Notes: generated by a model not told the origin, from the sequence alone. DNA of 64,000 nucleotides from Urinicoccus timonensis (GCF_900232945.1 NZ_OCTU01000001.1:243088-307087); one strand, 5' to 3'; counted from the stretch's first letter, positions 41,581 through 50,591 are shown. Made by a program: numbers and translations.

Positions 41581-42372
41581 TTAGTTAAGTTTAGGATCCA
41601 AAATCCATTGGTCCGAGCTTACATCATAGGAATAGAAGTGGCCCTTGTTTAAGTCCACTCCATAGCGGACCAGGGTCAACCTATGACTGGGATGGTCTTC
41701 TACTAGGTCAAAGCGGTAAAAATTAGTCTTAATGGGTGGATTAAGGTCATCTGCCTCTACTACAAATAGCTTGTAGGGTGGCTTTTTGTAATCCGAGGAC
41801 AATTTGGTATACAACATGGTATAGGCAATTTCTTCATCGGTCTTGACTTCCTTGGCTTGGATTTTGATGGTGTAGTTTTCTTGGTCCCAAGAAATCTTTT
41901 CTTGTAGAAGCTCAACTACGGCCCTGAGAGGGACGAAGGTTCTTTCTTCCCGGATGACAGGTTTCACATCTAGGGGGACTTTTTTTGCCCGAGCCAGGGC
42001 TTGGATTATTTTTTCTCTTTGGTGTTTTTCTTCACTTCCAGCCTTATAAATAGCGTCCAGGTCTTCTTGGGCCAGGACAAAGGCTTCCTTTTGCCCCAAC
42101 TTTAAATAGATTACCCGGTCTAAGCTTTTTTGCTCTGGATTTTCCTTGCTAATGAGGATTTCTTGGCTAGTATGGAACCAGGTTACCTGGTAGTCCAAGT
42201 TTTCTGCTACAAAGCGTAGGGGGACCAGGGTCCGGTTATCCTCTACAAAGGCAGCAGGCTTACTTTCTACCGTTTTTCCATTAATTTGAATCTTCAAGTC
42301 TTTTTGACCAAAAACCAAACCTGGTAGACAGGTTAGGGCCAGAGCTAAGGCGGCCAGGTTTTTCTTTTTCAT
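41581..42372 (-). CDS. Secreted protein with copper amine oxidase N-terminal (stalk) domain
   Basis: 263 residues. Signal peptide (about 1-22, ending LVFG), then stalk repeats RTLVPLRFVAENLDYQVTW and RTFVPLRAVVELLQEKISW separated by about 80 residues of unassigned sequence. The last 90 residues are unrecognised. Third stalk protein of the window besides 1510-2565 and 5820-6236; repeat wording is similar but the C-termini differ. AAGGG start. Confidence 0.75.
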   Translation of the reverse strand: MKKKNLAALALALTCLPGLVFGQKDLKIQINGKTVESKPAAFVEDNRTLVPLRFVAENLDYQVTWFHTSQEILISKENPEQKSLDRVIYLKLGQKEAFVLAQEDLDAIYKAGSEEKHQREKIIQALARAKKVPLDVKPVIREERTFVPLRAVVELLQEKISWDQENYTIKIQAKEVKTDEEIAYTMLYTKLSSDYKKPPYKLFVVEADDLNPPIKTNFYRFDLVEDHPSHRLTLVRYGVDLNKGHFYSYDVSSDQWILDPKLN

Positions 42373-42467
42373 TGAATCCCTTCTTTCTTTTTTTAATAAG
42401 TATTTTCTTCTAGGCTTAGGATATCACTTTATCAGGATAAATTCAACTTCTAACCAATTCAATAGGG

Positions 42468-43235
42468 CTAAAACAAGCAAGCCTCGATTAGGTCCTTATT
42501 TTTCAATTGGTCGATCCAGTCTTTAGGAATGGCCTCATAGCCATAGATAATCCCAGCCAGACCTCCTGTCACAGCCCCGGTGGTGTCGGTGTCGTCTCCC
42601 AGGTTAATGGCCTTTAGAACTGCCTCCTTGTAGGAGCTCGTCCGGGCAAGGCACCAGAGAGAGGCTTCCAGAGTATGGAGGACAAAACCGCTGGATTCTA
42701 CTTGGTCCTCTTCCTGGTCCATCTTGAGGCCCAGACCCTCTCCAGCCATTAATTTTCGGGCAATATGGACATAGTCCACGCAGGCCTTTTGGGCGATTTC
42801 GTGGCTATGGGTCAGGGCAGACACATCCCGGATTTCTTGGTCCGTCGCCTTGGTAAAGGCCAGGGGCAAAATCCGCATCAGGGACCCATTGCCGTTGGAA
42901 TAAAAATCATCCAAGCCATGGCCCAGGCTTATGGCCTCCTGGGTGGTGGTCCCCACATCAAAAGTCTCCCCATTGGCCGTAAAGTCCCCCTTATAGAGCC
43001 AGCTTTCAAAATTTCTGCGGATGTCTTCCAAGTCAATACAAGCCTTGTCCCGGATGGACTTACAGGTAGCCAGGGTCATGCTGGTGTCGTCCGACCAGGT
43101 TCCCGCCTCTTGATTCCAGGTCCCAAAACCCACCATATCCTTACAGGTAAAAGTCCCTCTTTTCTTAAATTCATAGGGAACCCCCAAGGCATCCGCCACT
43201 GCCAGGCCATAGATTCCATCTCTTAATTGTGCCAT
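42468..43235 (-). CDS. ADP-ribosylglycohydrolase family protein
   Basis: 255 residues. GTWSDDTSMTLATCKSI and GDDTDTTGAVTGGLAGIIYG carry the paired Asp/Thr motifs that bind two Mg2+ ions in DraG-type enzymes, which remove ADP-ribose from proteins or small molecules. The ADALGVPYEF motif near the N-terminus is also family typical. No ADP-ribosyltransferase gene is nearby, so the target is unknown. AAGGG start. Confidence 0.9.
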   Translation of the reverse strand: MAQLRDGIYGLAVADALGVPYEFKKRGTFTCKDMVGFGTWNQEAGTWSDDTSMTLATCKSIRDKACIDLEDIRRNFESWLYKGDFTANGETFDVGTTTQEAISLGHGLDDFYSNGNGSLMRILPLAFTKATDQEIRDVSALTHSHEIAQKACVDYVHIARKLMAGEGLGLKMDQEEDQVESSGFVLHTLEASLWCLARTSSYKEAVLKAINLGDDTDTTGAVTGGLAGIIYGYEAIPKDWIDQLKNKDLIEACLF

Positions 43236-43278
43236 TTTATCCCTTCCTTTCTCTACAAATCTATTTACCCTATTTTTT

Positions 43279-43935
43279 TTATTTAAAATTTTCGAGTCGA
43301 AGGGTGTTATGGCAAAGATAGTTTACAACATAGGGATCATGGGAAATAACAATCAAGGCCTTATCTACTTCTTCTCGGAAAAATTTTAAAATGGCTATTT
43401 CTGAAATCTTGTCCAAACTGGCCGTCATTTCATCACAGATAATAAGTGCCGGCTTGGGAAGTAGGGCCAGGGCAATACAAATTCTTTGATATTGACCCCC
43501 ACTCAACTCTAATGGGCGTTTCTTTAAAATTGAACTATCTAAATTAAGTTTTTCTAAATATCCTTGGATGATTTGATTTTGTTCTTGCTTGTTTGCAATT
43601 TTAAAGTTGTTTAAAGGTTCTTTCAAGCAAGCCTCAATGGTCTTTGTCGGGTCTAGAGTGTTTCTTGTGTACTGTCCAATGTATTGAACTTTTTTAGACC
43701 AAGCCTCTTTTGAATAGTCTTGAGCTGGTTTCCCATAGAGATAGATTTTACCTGCTGTGGGCTCTTCATATTTAATCAGAATTTTGGCCAGAGTAGACTT
43801 CCCGGTCCCATTCTTTCCCAATAAACCCAAGCGTTCTTTTTCATATAAAGAAAAGGATAGGTTGGAAAACAACCTGTTGTCTCCATAGGCCTTAGATAGG
43901 TTTTCCACTTTTAATAAAAGATTTGTGCTCTTCAA
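43279..43935 (-). CDS. ABC transporter ATP-binding protein (NikE/DppF-like)
   Basis: 218 residues: Walker A GLLGKNGTGKSTLAKIL, signature LELSGGQYQRICIALAL, Walker B ALIICDEMTASLD. The TTG start lies 44 bases inside the upstream ATPase gene, with no strong ribosome site, so translation is coupled. Last gene of the riboswitch-controlled operon. Shorter than usual because the OppF-type C-terminal extension is missing. Confidence 0.87.
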   Translation of the reverse strand: MKSTNLLLKVENLSKAYGDNRLFSNLSFSLYEKERLGLLGKNGTGKSTLAKILIKYEEPTAGKIYLYGKPAQDYSKEAWSKKVQYIGQYTRNTLDPTKTIEACLKEPLNNFKIANKQEQNQIIQGYLEKLNLDSSILKKRPLELSGGQYQRICIALALLPKPALIICDEMTASLDKISEIAILKFFREEVDKALIVISHDPYVVNYLCHNTLRLENFK

Positions 43936-44632
43936 AGCTTTGGATCAACTCCTTCGTATAGGTTTTTTGAGGGTGGGCTAAGATCTTTCTTTTTTCTCCA
44001 GACTCAATTAAGGCTCCCTGGTGGATAATTCCTAGATGGCTTGCGTATTTTTCCGCTACATCTAGGTCATGGGTTATGCACAAGAGGGTTACTTGATTAT
44101 CTTGGTAAAATTTATAGAGCAGGTCTAAGATCTCTTGCCTACTCTCTTGGTCCAAGGCACTGGTTACTTCATCGGCTACTAAAAAGTCCGGTTTGGAAAA
44201 AAGTGCACAAGCCAGGGCAAGTTTTTGACACATACCCCCACTCAGTTGGAGGGGGGTTTTGTCTAAAAGGTTCTTGTGGTGGTCCAATTGAACGGAGGCC
44301 AACATCTTGTAAATGAGCCCCTCCCAATCTTTTTGGGGATATCCATAGGAAGTTAAAAGATGGTGGAGTTGCCGCTTAATTGTAACTTGAGATTGGAGAC
44401 TTCCCCTAGGATTTTGTAGGATAAAGTCTAATTTTTCACTTTCTCTTTGAATGGATCCCTGTGTCCTCATGGTTTCTGGTAGGGTCCCTAAAATCGCCTT
44501 GCTAAGTAAAGATTTGCCCCCGCCGCTTTCTCCTACCAGGCAATAGAATTGCCCCTTCTCAATGGTTAAGTTAATCGACTTTAGCAAACATAGGTCTTGA
44601 AAATAAACAGATAGGTCCTTAATTTGAATCAT
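43892..44632 (-). CDS. ABC transporter ATP-binding protein (NikD/DppD-like)
   Basis: 246 residues from the ATG at 44632, with GGGAGAAAG upstream; a frame from 44647 adds a weak leader. Walker A VGESGGGKSLLSKAIL, signature LQLSGGMCQKLALACAL and Walker B DFLVADEVTSALD are present. The two ATPases form the motor of the Opp/Nik-type importer. Confidence 0.88.
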   Translation of the reverse strand: MIQIKDLSVYFQDLCLLKSINLTIEKGQFYCLVGESGGGKSLLSKAILGTLPETMRTQGSIQRESEKLDFILQNPRGSLQSQVTIKRQLHHLLTSYGYPQKDWEGLIYKMLASVQLDHHKNLLDKTPLQLSGGMCQKLALACALFSKPDFLVADEVTSALDQESRQEILDLLYKFYQDNQVTLLCITHDLDVAEKYASHLGIIHQGALIESGEKRKILAHPQKTYTKELIQSFEEHKSFIKSGKPI

Positions 44633-45420
44633 AATACTTTCTCCCAACGCTTTTGAAAAAGACCACCTAGGCCCTGCGAAGCCATGAGAATGATTGTAAT
44701 CGCCAGTCCCGGCGGAAGTAAGAGCCAGGGGCTGCCCATAAAATACTGCTTGGCGTCATATAAAATTGTCCCAAGCTCTGCTTGAGGTGGTTGAACACCA
44801 ATCCCTAAAAAAGACAGTCCTGAAATGCTTAGAACAATTCTTCCTACGTCTGTAATAAAGAGTGAGGTTAGGGCAATCATTAAGTTTGGGAGAATGTGTC
44901 GAAGTAGGGTCTGCATCTTGCCACATCCTCTTTGATAGGCGAGTTGAATGTATTCTTGCCTGCGGATATCAATTACAAGCCCTCGTATATAGCGAATGTA
45001 TTTTCCACTCCAGCTTAGGACAAAGGACAGAATGACTGTCCAGACAGAATTAGCAAACAATCCAACAAAGACCAGGGCTAAAAGAATCGAAGGTAGACAG
45101 TACAGGATATCTGCAAAAGTTAAAATAGTCTTACTGACCAACCCCAGCTCCATGCCTGCCAGTCCCCCAAGTAAGAGACTAAGGCAGCAAACACAAACTA
45201 GGCATAGGATCGCCAGGCCTATAGAATAAAAAGAACCAATCATTATTCGACTATAAAGATCACGTCCCAGGTAGTCTGTCCCAAAAAAATGATCCATGCT
45301 GGGCTTCACTAAAACAGATTCCGGATTCACGGTATATGGGTCTTTTACATTTAAATAGAGAAAAGCTAGTAATAAAATTCCAAAAAAAATGAATACTTTA
45401 GTCTTATTGGACAAGGGCAT
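44629..45420 (-). CDS. ABC transporter permease (NikC/DppC-like)
   Basis: 263 residues from the ATG at 45420, with AGGAGG close upstream. About six membrane segments, with the N-terminal DHFFGTDYLGRDLYSRIMIG and the permease EAA-like region near AYQRGCGKMQTLLRHILPNL, standard for DppC/NikC. Overlaps the ATPase gene start by 4 bases. Confidence 0.88.
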   Translation of the reverse strand: MPLSNKTKVFIFFGILLLAFLYLNVKDPYTVNPESVLVKPSMDHFFGTDYLGRDLYSRIMIGSFYSIGLAILCLVCVCCLSLLLGGLAGMELGLVSKTILTFADILYCLPSILLALVFVGLFANSVWTVILSFVLSWSGKYIRYIRGLVIDIRRQEYIQLAYQRGCGKMQTLLRHILPNLMIALTSLFITDVGRIVLSISGLSFLGIGVQPPQAELGTILYDAKQYFMGSPWLLLPPGLAITIILMASQGLGGLFQKRWEKVL

Positions 45421-46351
45421 CTTCCTCCTTTTCGGGCTGGCCATTTAACCGAATAAGGATTAAATCGGTTAAGAAATAGACTAGGAATGTAACAAAAGAT
45501 GTTAAAAGTCCAGCTGCTAATACTAAAGGATAGTCTCTGGCATAGATGGCATCCAGTAAAAGCTTGCCAAGACCGGAGATACTAAAAATTTGCTCAATTA
45601 AATAAGTTCCCCCTAAAAGTCCTAAAAATATATAACCTATGATGGTCACGAGAGGGATAGACAGGTCTACTAAAACATAATATAGGCGGTATCTTCTCTT
45701 AATTTTTCGATACTTGGCAATTTGATGGCACTCTTTTTTCCGAAGGTCTTGGACCAGCTCTGCTATTAGCTTACTTGCCAAGGCAGTGGCTGGAATGACA
45801 TTGGCCATAATGGGAAGAACGAGATGCTTTAGGCTTCCACTTCCGACAAAAGGAAGCAGCTGTAACTTAAAGCCAAAAAAATAAATTAAAAGAAGGGCTA
45901 ACCAATAAATGGGCAGGGATAAAAGTATGGTCAAAAGGATAAGCATTGGTCGGTATATATGCTTTTTTGGTAAGTAACCCACAAAAAAACCTAGGAAGAG
46001 GGACAGAGGCAAAGAAATGATAAATCCGATAACGACCTCAAGTCCCGTAACCCGCAATCGCTCTACAAGAATTTTTGCAACAGAATCTCCTGTGGAAAAA
46101 GACTGCCCTAGGTTGCCAGACAGCACTTTCATAAGCCATCGACCATAATCTATAAAAAAATTATCCGAAAGCCCTAATTGTGCCTGGGCCTGTTTAAGGG
46201 TCTCTGTTGTAATTAAACTATTGCTTCTTCGTAAATATGCCAATGCCGGGTTCCCCGGGGAAAGGTATAAAAGAAGATAGAGAAGAACAGAACAGAGAAA
46301 CAAGTTTAATAAAAACTTAAGACAGGCCCGGGCGTAAGGGTGTTTTTTCAT
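45404..46351 (-). CDS. ABC transporter permease (NikB/DppB-like)
   Basis: 315 residues, about six membrane segments: first at about 10-30, periplasmic-side region with QAQLGLSDNFFIDYGRWL, and the EAA-like loop near ELVQDLRKKECHQIAKYRKI. The start is 2 bases after the solute-binding protein stop without its own clear ribosome site. Partner permease of NikC-like. Confidence 0.88.
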   Translation of the reverse strand: MKKHPYARACLKFLLNLFLCSVLLYLLLYLSPGNPALAYLRRSNSLITTETLKQAQAQLGLSDNFFIDYGRWLMKVLSGNLGQSFSTGDSVAKILVERLRVTGLEVVIGFIISLPLSLFLGFFVGYLPKKHIYRPMLILLTILLSLPIYWLALLLIYFFGFKLQLLPFVGSGSLKHLVLPIMANVIPATALASKLIAELVQDLRKKECHQIAKYRKIKRRYRLYYVLVDLSIPLVTIIGYIFLGLLGGTYLIEQIFSISGLGKLLLDAIYARDYPLVLAAGLLTSFVTFLVYFLTDLILIRLNGQPEKEEDALVQ

Positions 46352-46352
46352 A

Positions 46353-47939
46353 CTATTTGTTGAGCTCTACTGAGTTAAAGTCAATAGGTGCATCTGCAAG
46401 TCCAGAATAGTCTAAAGACTTAACCTTTTCTCCCGTTGCTAAAGTCGTTCCAATATAATTGATGGGGAGGCCCAAGGCTTTATCGTGGAGCATCTTAAAT
46501 ATTTTATCCATTTGCTTTTGTTGGTCTTCTTTAGATGCCAAGTTACTAAAGTCTTGGATTAATTTACTAAGTTCTGGATCGTTGGCAATAACCCCACTGC
46601 CTTCATCTGTATTTTGATACAGGGAGACCAAAAAGTTGTATGGAACTAAACCATCTGTATAGGTTCTAAAGAAAATTAGGTCATACTTTCCAGTAGTCCA
46701 TAGGGTGTCATAGTAGCTTTCTTGCTCTTGAACTTGAATGTTGGTATTAACGCCAATTTCTTTCAGTTGACTTTGAATCAATTCTGCCTTTTTCCGCCAA
46801 TCTGGGAATTCTGCTGTTTGGATAACCAGGTCAAAAGATAGTTCTTGTCCATCTTTTTCATAAATATTGTTTTGGTTAAGTTTGTATCCCTCAGATTCAA
46901 TAAGTTTTTTTGCTTCATCCGGTTGGTAGGCAAAAGCTTCTTGATTTTTATCGTTGGCAAATTGTACCGTAGGTTGGAAGACGCCTAGAAGTTTTTGGTT
47001 GGATAATTTATCTTGATCAATGCCTAAGGATATGGCTTGACGTATCTTTTGATCTAGTTTTGAATTTTTTGGATTAAAGGCTAAAAATTGAGATTCTGTC
47101 CCTTTAAAATCATAAATTTTAAACTTGTCTGCCTTTTCAAAGGTATCAAGATCTTCTGGAGTCAATCTGCCAAAAAGTCCCCCAATTAAATCTACCTCTC
47201 CACTTTGTAGGGCCAAGGCTCTTGAGCTTCCATCGGAAATTGTCTTAAAAATTAACCCATATTTTAATGGTTGCTTCTTATTGTAGTTTTCATTGGGAAC
47301 AAAAGTTGCAGATTCATTAGAAAATTCAGACAATTTGAAGGGACCAGACCCAATGGGTTCTTTAAACTTCCCATCGACAGACTTATTTTCCACTGAATTT
47401 GGACTCATAACTCTAAGAGGTCTTGTTTGGCAAAGTTCATTTAAAACTTGGTTGGATATTTTGGAAAAATGTAAACTTACAGTATAGTCATCATCTATGC
47501 TGATGTCTGAAAGATTTGCCAACGTTTGTAATTTTGAATCTGGACTTAAAGCCTTAGCTCTTTCTATGGTGAATTTAACAGCTTCAGCATTGACAGGACT
47601 TCCATCAGAAAAAAGCTTGTCTTTATCTAAATGGAAAGTATAGTTTTTCCCATCTTCACTAATATCCCAGCTTTCAGCTACTCCCGGATGGAAGTCTCCA
47701 TCTTTATAGGTTACTAGGGGCTCATAAACAGCTCCATATAGGGCCATACTTGAATCATTAACTGTAGCATCTAACTTATCTGCATTGCTTTCTTCGGCCA
47801 GCCCTATTGTTAAAAAGGGCATTTGACCTTCAGCCTCTTCTCCTGCCGGTTTTGAGTCCTTATCTGATGGGTTACAGGCCACAAGGCAAAGAGACAAAAA
47901 CATACATAAGAGTAAAAGGGATACATTTTTCTTTTTCAT
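46353..47939 (-). CDS. NikA/DppA-like solute-binding lipoprotein
   Basis: 528 residues; lipobox LVAC with lipid Cys22. The SBP_bac_5 fold is evident: YEPLVTYKDGDFHPGVAESW, then GSGPFKLSEF, then NDKNQEAFAYQPDEAKKLIE. Several stretches (LCQTRPLRVMSPNSV; the end LGLPINYIGTTLATGEKV) read more like NikA than like oligopeptide proteins. With a cobalamin riboswitch upstream, the cargo may be cobalt or a corrinoid-related compound rather than peptide; this is inference. AGGAG start. It is the second gene after the methyltransferase. Confidence 0.85.
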   Translation of the reverse strand: MKKKNVSLLLLCMFLSLCLVACNPSDKDSKPAGEEAEGQMPFLTIGLAEESNADKLDATVNDSSMALYGAVYEPLVTYKDGDFHPGVAESWDISEDGKNYTFHLDKDKLFSDGSPVNAEAVKFTIERAKALSPDSKLQTLANLSDISIDDDYTVSLHFSKISNQVLNELCQTRPLRVMSPNSVENKSVDGKFKEPIGSGPFKLSEFSNESATFVPNENYNKKQPLKYGLIFKTISDGSSRALALQSGEVDLIGGLFGRLTPEDLDTFEKADKFKIYDFKGTESQFLAFNPKNSKLDQKIRQAISLGIDQDKLSNQKLLGVFQPTVQFANDKNQEAFAYQPDEAKKLIESEGYKLNQNNIYEKDGQELSFDLVIQTAEFPDWRKKAELIQSQLKEIGVNTNIQVQEQESYYDTLWTTGKYDLIFFRTYTDGLVPYNFLVSLYQNTDEGSGVIANDPELSKLIQDFSNLASKEDQQKQMDKIFKMLHDKALGLPINYIGTTLATGEKVKSLDYSGLADAPIDFNSVELNK

Positions 47940-47949
47940 ACTAAACTCC

Positions 47950-48627
47950 TTACTTTATTTTTCGTGCCTTAATCATAAAGCTGTTAGCAATAGATTGTAA
48001 ATAATCATCTACACTTAAATGGAAGCGCTGGTATCCACTGACATCTATATGAGGACCTGTGTGTTCCCGAATAAGCTCCACTTGAAAGCCGTGGTCTAAA
48101 AAGCAGTCCACCACTTGGGTCAGGGTATGGTTTTGCATTTTTACCGCCCCATACTTGTCAATTTCCTGTTTCATATAGGCCAAGCTTGGATTTTTAGATT
48201 GATCTGTAAAGCTTGTATAGTAAACACCTCCATCCAACAATAAATCGTGAATTTTTGAAATATGGTCGTTTAAGTCTTCAATTAAATACAAAACAGATGT
48301 ACTAATAGCTGTGTGAAAAGTTTCCGTCAGGTTGGCAATATTGTCCTCGATATAAAAGGTAATTGGATAGTCTTGGCTGTTTTCTTTCGCTGCTGCAATG
48401 GATTGTCTGGCCAAGTCTACACCTACTGCTTTTTCATAGGGGTAGCGGTCATAGAGTTTTCGAAGAAGAACTCCCCGGTTGCAACCAAAATCTAAAATCT
48501 TTCTGCCTAAAATATCCTTGGGGTCCAGTAAATCAATGGTGGCGGGCCAGGCGTATTCATGGTCTTTTTCCATAGACAGGTCTCCCCCATCTTCTTCTGA
48601 CCACCAGGTTTCATAACTTGTGTCCAT
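47950..48627 (-). CDS. Class I SAM-dependent methyltransferase
   Basis: 225 residues: Rossmann motif I ILDFGCNRGVLLRKL (about 42-56) and acidic EKAVGVDLARQ, ending with LLLDGGVYYTSF. Methyltransfer to a small molecule is likely; no tRNA- or DNA-binding domain is seen. It is first gene of the operon behind the cobalamin riboswitch, with AGGAGG, and is followed by the NikA-like lipoprotein. It is not recognisable as a nicotianamine-synthase-like or staphylopine-type enzyme. Confidence 0.8.
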   Translation of the reverse strand: MDTSYETWWSEEDGGDLSMEKDHEYAWPATIDLLDPKDILGRKILDFGCNRGVLLRKLYDRYPYEKAVGVDLARQSIAAAKENSQDYPITFYIEDNIANLTETFHTAISTSVLYLIEDLNDHISKIHDLLLDGGVYYTSFTDQSKNPSLAYMKQEIDKYGAVKMQNHTLTQVVDCFLDHGFQVELIREHTGPHIDVSGYQRFHLSVDDYLQSIANSFMIKARKIK

Positions 48628-48685
48628 AAAAGCCTCCTTTTTTCTTAATTATTTCTTTAGACAAAGAACAACTGAACAGACCCAT

Positions 48686-48712
48686 AAAAAAATCCCACCA
48701 ATGGTGGGATTG
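48686..48712 (-). terminator. Intrinsic terminator within the riboswitch leader
   Basis: AATCCCACC and GGTGGGATT around a short loop, read on the minus strand into T7. It sits between the aptamer and the methyltransferase, so it is the likely expression platform. Confidence 0.85.
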
Positions 48713-48714
48713 AC

Positions 48715-48840
48715 TAGTTCATGACACGTAAACTAGCTGGTTTAAGGTATTCTGACTACAAGCTTAAGCTTTTCACAGTGGCGGCACCGTACAGGATTCG
48801 AACCTGTTTCCCCTCCCGAATAATCGGATCTATTTAGTTA
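48715..48840 (-). promoter_or_regulatory. Cobalamin (B12) riboswitch
   Basis: On the minus strand the core reads GGGAA, ACA, GGTTCGAATCC, then ACGGTGCCGCCACTGT, followed by AGTCAGAATACC, which is the B12-box pattern of cobalamin aptamers. A P3-like hairpin CCGA/TCGG precedes it. The stem CTAGTT/AACTAG (11-base loop) lies between the B12 box and the terminator hairpin. The minus-strand operon behind it begins with a SAM methyltransferase and includes a NikA-like ABC importer. Confidence 0.85.
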
Positions 48841-48845
48841 CAGTT

Positions 48846-48874
48846 TGTATAGCATATGAAAATTTTTCCGTAAA
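48846..48874 (-). promoter_or_regulatory. Promoter of the riboswitch RNA
   Basis: Minus-strand TTTACG (48869-48874) and TATACA (48846-48851) with a 17-base spacer, placing the RNA start near 48839. Confidence 0.6.
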
Positions 48875-48931
48875 GGGATGTCTAGGTTAAATTTTCATTC
48901 GATTAATTGCTGTCAAATACCTACATATAAA

Positions 48932-48962
48932 GGAAAAAGACCAGTCTATAACTGGTCTTTTT
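48932..48962 (-). terminator. Terminator of the eut operon after eutG
   Basis: GACCAG-TCTATAA-CTGGTC with A/T tracts; read on the minus strand it is followed by TTTTTCC. Overlaps the region right after the eutG stop. Confidence 0.8.
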
Positions 48963-48963
48963 C

Positions 48964-50124
48964 TTATGCATAAGCATTGATATAAATTTTTATAACGTCT
49001 TCCATGGTGACTTTTACTGGGTTACCTGGTGTACAACCATCATTTAGGGCTGCTACAACTAGGCTGGAAAGTTCTTTTCTAAAGCTTTCCTTGTCCACTC
49101 CAGCTTGAGAGATGGTTTTGGGGATTCCCATTTCTTCATTGTATTGTTCAATAGTGGAAATAAGCCCCCTAACCTTGTCTTGGTCACTACCTTCCATGTA
49201 GCCAAAAAGTTCTGCAATTTCTGCATACTTGCGAATGACTTCTGGATCTTCTGTTGCAAAGCCGGAGAACCCTGCATTAAATTTAATAACATAGGGAAGA
49301 AGCAGGGCGTTGCAACGTCCATGGGCCAGGTGGAAGTGGGCTCCAAGAGAATGGGCCATTCCATGGTTGAGACCCAAGGAGGACTTTTCAAAAGCCAAGC
49401 CTCCAAGGCAAGATGCCAGGTGCATCTTTTCTCGATTCAAGTCCTGGGAAACATCATGGTACATTTTCTTCAGGTGGTCCCGGACTAAAATAATGGATTC
49501 TCGAGCCATGGCCCGGCTAAAGGGTGTTCCTTTAGGGGACACATAGGCCTCCATGGCATGGGTTAAAACATCCATCCCCGAGTCTGCAATGACTTTTTGG
49601 GGAAGTGTTTTTGTAAAGTCTGGGTCTAAAATAGCATAGTCTGGTATCATGCTATCGTCCATTAGGGGAATCTTACGGTTGTTTTCCCGGTCTGTAATAA
49701 CGGAATAACAAGTAACTTCAGATCCTGTTCCTGATGTTGTGGGAATGGCAATCAGAGTTTTCTTTTCTAAATTCCCATCTCCCAAAATTTTTTCTTGCAT
49801 TTTTAAGTCAAAATAAACCATGGCTTTAGCGGAATCAATTGAGGACCCTCCCCCTAGGGCAATGAGGGTATCTGGCTTATAGTCAATGACTTGAGCCATC
49901 CCTTCCATTACAATGTCTAGACTGGGGTCCGGCAAAACCTTGTCAAAAATTTGAAAGGGTATCTTTCTTCTTTCCAAGGCTTTTTCAATGGGCCTGGTTA
50001 GGCCAAATTTTACCATGGACGTGTCGGTAACCAGAATAACTTTTTTCATATCAATGGTATCTAATTGTTCGATGGCGTCTTGTCCAAATAAAATTTTTGT
50101 TTCAATATCAAAAAGTTGATTCAT
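48964..50124 (-). CDS. eutG: Iron-containing alcohol dehydrogenase EutG
   Basis: Reduces acetaldehyde to ethanol, regenerating NAD+ inside the ethanolamine compartment. 386 residues: NAD site LIALGGGSSIDSAKA (87-101), metal-site segments DSGMDVLTHAMEAYVS and NHGMAHSLGAHFHLAHGRCN. Last gene of the eut operon, 9 bases after eutQ, and followed by a terminator. Group III dehydrogenase of typical length. Confidence 0.92.
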   Translation of the reverse strand: MNQLFDIETKILFGQDAIEQLDTIDMKKVILVTDTSMVKFGLTRPIEKALERRKIPFQIFDKVLPDPSLDIVMEGMAQVIDYKPDTLIALGGGSSIDSAKAMVYFDLKMQEKILGDGNLEKKTLIAIPTTSGTGSEVTCYSVITDRENNRKIPLMDDSMIPDYAILDPDFTKTLPQKVIADSGMDVLTHAMEAYVSPKGTPFSRAMARESIILVRDHLKKMYHDVSQDLNREKMHLASCLGGLAFEKSSLGLNHGMAHSLGAHFHLAHGRCNALLLPYVIKFNAGFSGFATEDPEVIRKYAEIAELFGYMEGSDQDKVRGLISTIEQYNEEMGIPKTISQAGVDKESFRKELSSLVVAALNDGCTPGNPVKVTMEDVIKIYINAYA

Positions 50125-50133
50125 ATACTCACC

Positions 50134-50586
50134 TTATTGCCAATCTGCTGGATAGGTTACATAAACGAAACGTACCTTTTCACCTTCTGGGCAATTAAAG
50201 ACAATGTTGGATCCCTTGGGAATAAACAAGGTGTCTCCTGCACTACCCCGAATGGTTCCTTGGTCGGATTGAATTTCTAGGGTTCCATCTAAAATAATGT
50301 CGAATTCATCATAGGAAAGGTTCCATTTAAAAGGCTTGCCATTGATGATTTCCATATATCCAGCACCCATATTTGGGCTTTCTTTTAAGTCTACTACATC
50401 TTTTAAATTGACTTGGTCTGTTGGGTTGCCAGTATCAAACCTTTCACAGTTGACCGTCTTGCCCTTTACAGAGATCAAGCCATTGTTTAATTTAACCCGT
50501 TCCATTTCAGAAGAGCTGCCACCAGCTAATTCTTCTTCAATTAATTGACGGATTAATTTTTCCAATTGGTCTCTTTCTAGGCTCAT
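50134..50586 (-). CDS. eutQ: Ethanolamine utilisation protein EutQ
   Basis: 150 residues. Cupin-like core (about 35-150): YMEIINGKPFKWNLSYDEFD then GDTLFIPKGSNIVFNCP and VRFVYVTYPADWQ, the EutQ family pattern. Residues 1-20 (LERDQLEKLIRQLIEEELAGG) form an amphipathic helix like shell-encapsulation peptides. EutQ is reported to act as an acetate kinase and assembly factor in Salmonella; the same here is inference. Confidence 0.9.
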   Translation of the reverse strand: MSLERDQLEKLIRQLIEEELAGGSSSEMERVKLNNGLISVKGKTVNCERFDTGNPTDQVNLKDVVDLKESPNMGAGYMEIINGKPFKWNLSYDEFDIILDGTLEIQSDQGTIRGSAGDTLFIPKGSNIVFNCPEGEKVRFVYVTYPADWQ

Positions 50587-50591
50587 AGTAC

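Noticed and set aside
43279..48627. Staphylopine-type metallophore synthesis and import operon
   Set aside because: The methyltransferase is not nicotianamine-synthase-like and no opine dehydrogenase or racemase gene is present.
48776..48826. tRNA-like stretch (GGATTCGAACCTGT resembles a T arm)
   Set aside because: No matching acceptor, D arm or anticodon stem can be built on either strand; the same bases fit the cobalamin aptamer core exactly.
48680..48880. EutX/Rli55-like small RNA (riboswitch plus ANTAR hairpins) next to eutG
   Set aside because: Position and aptamer would fit, but no pair of A1/G4 hexaloop hairpins is present; the RNA continues into the methyltransferase operon.
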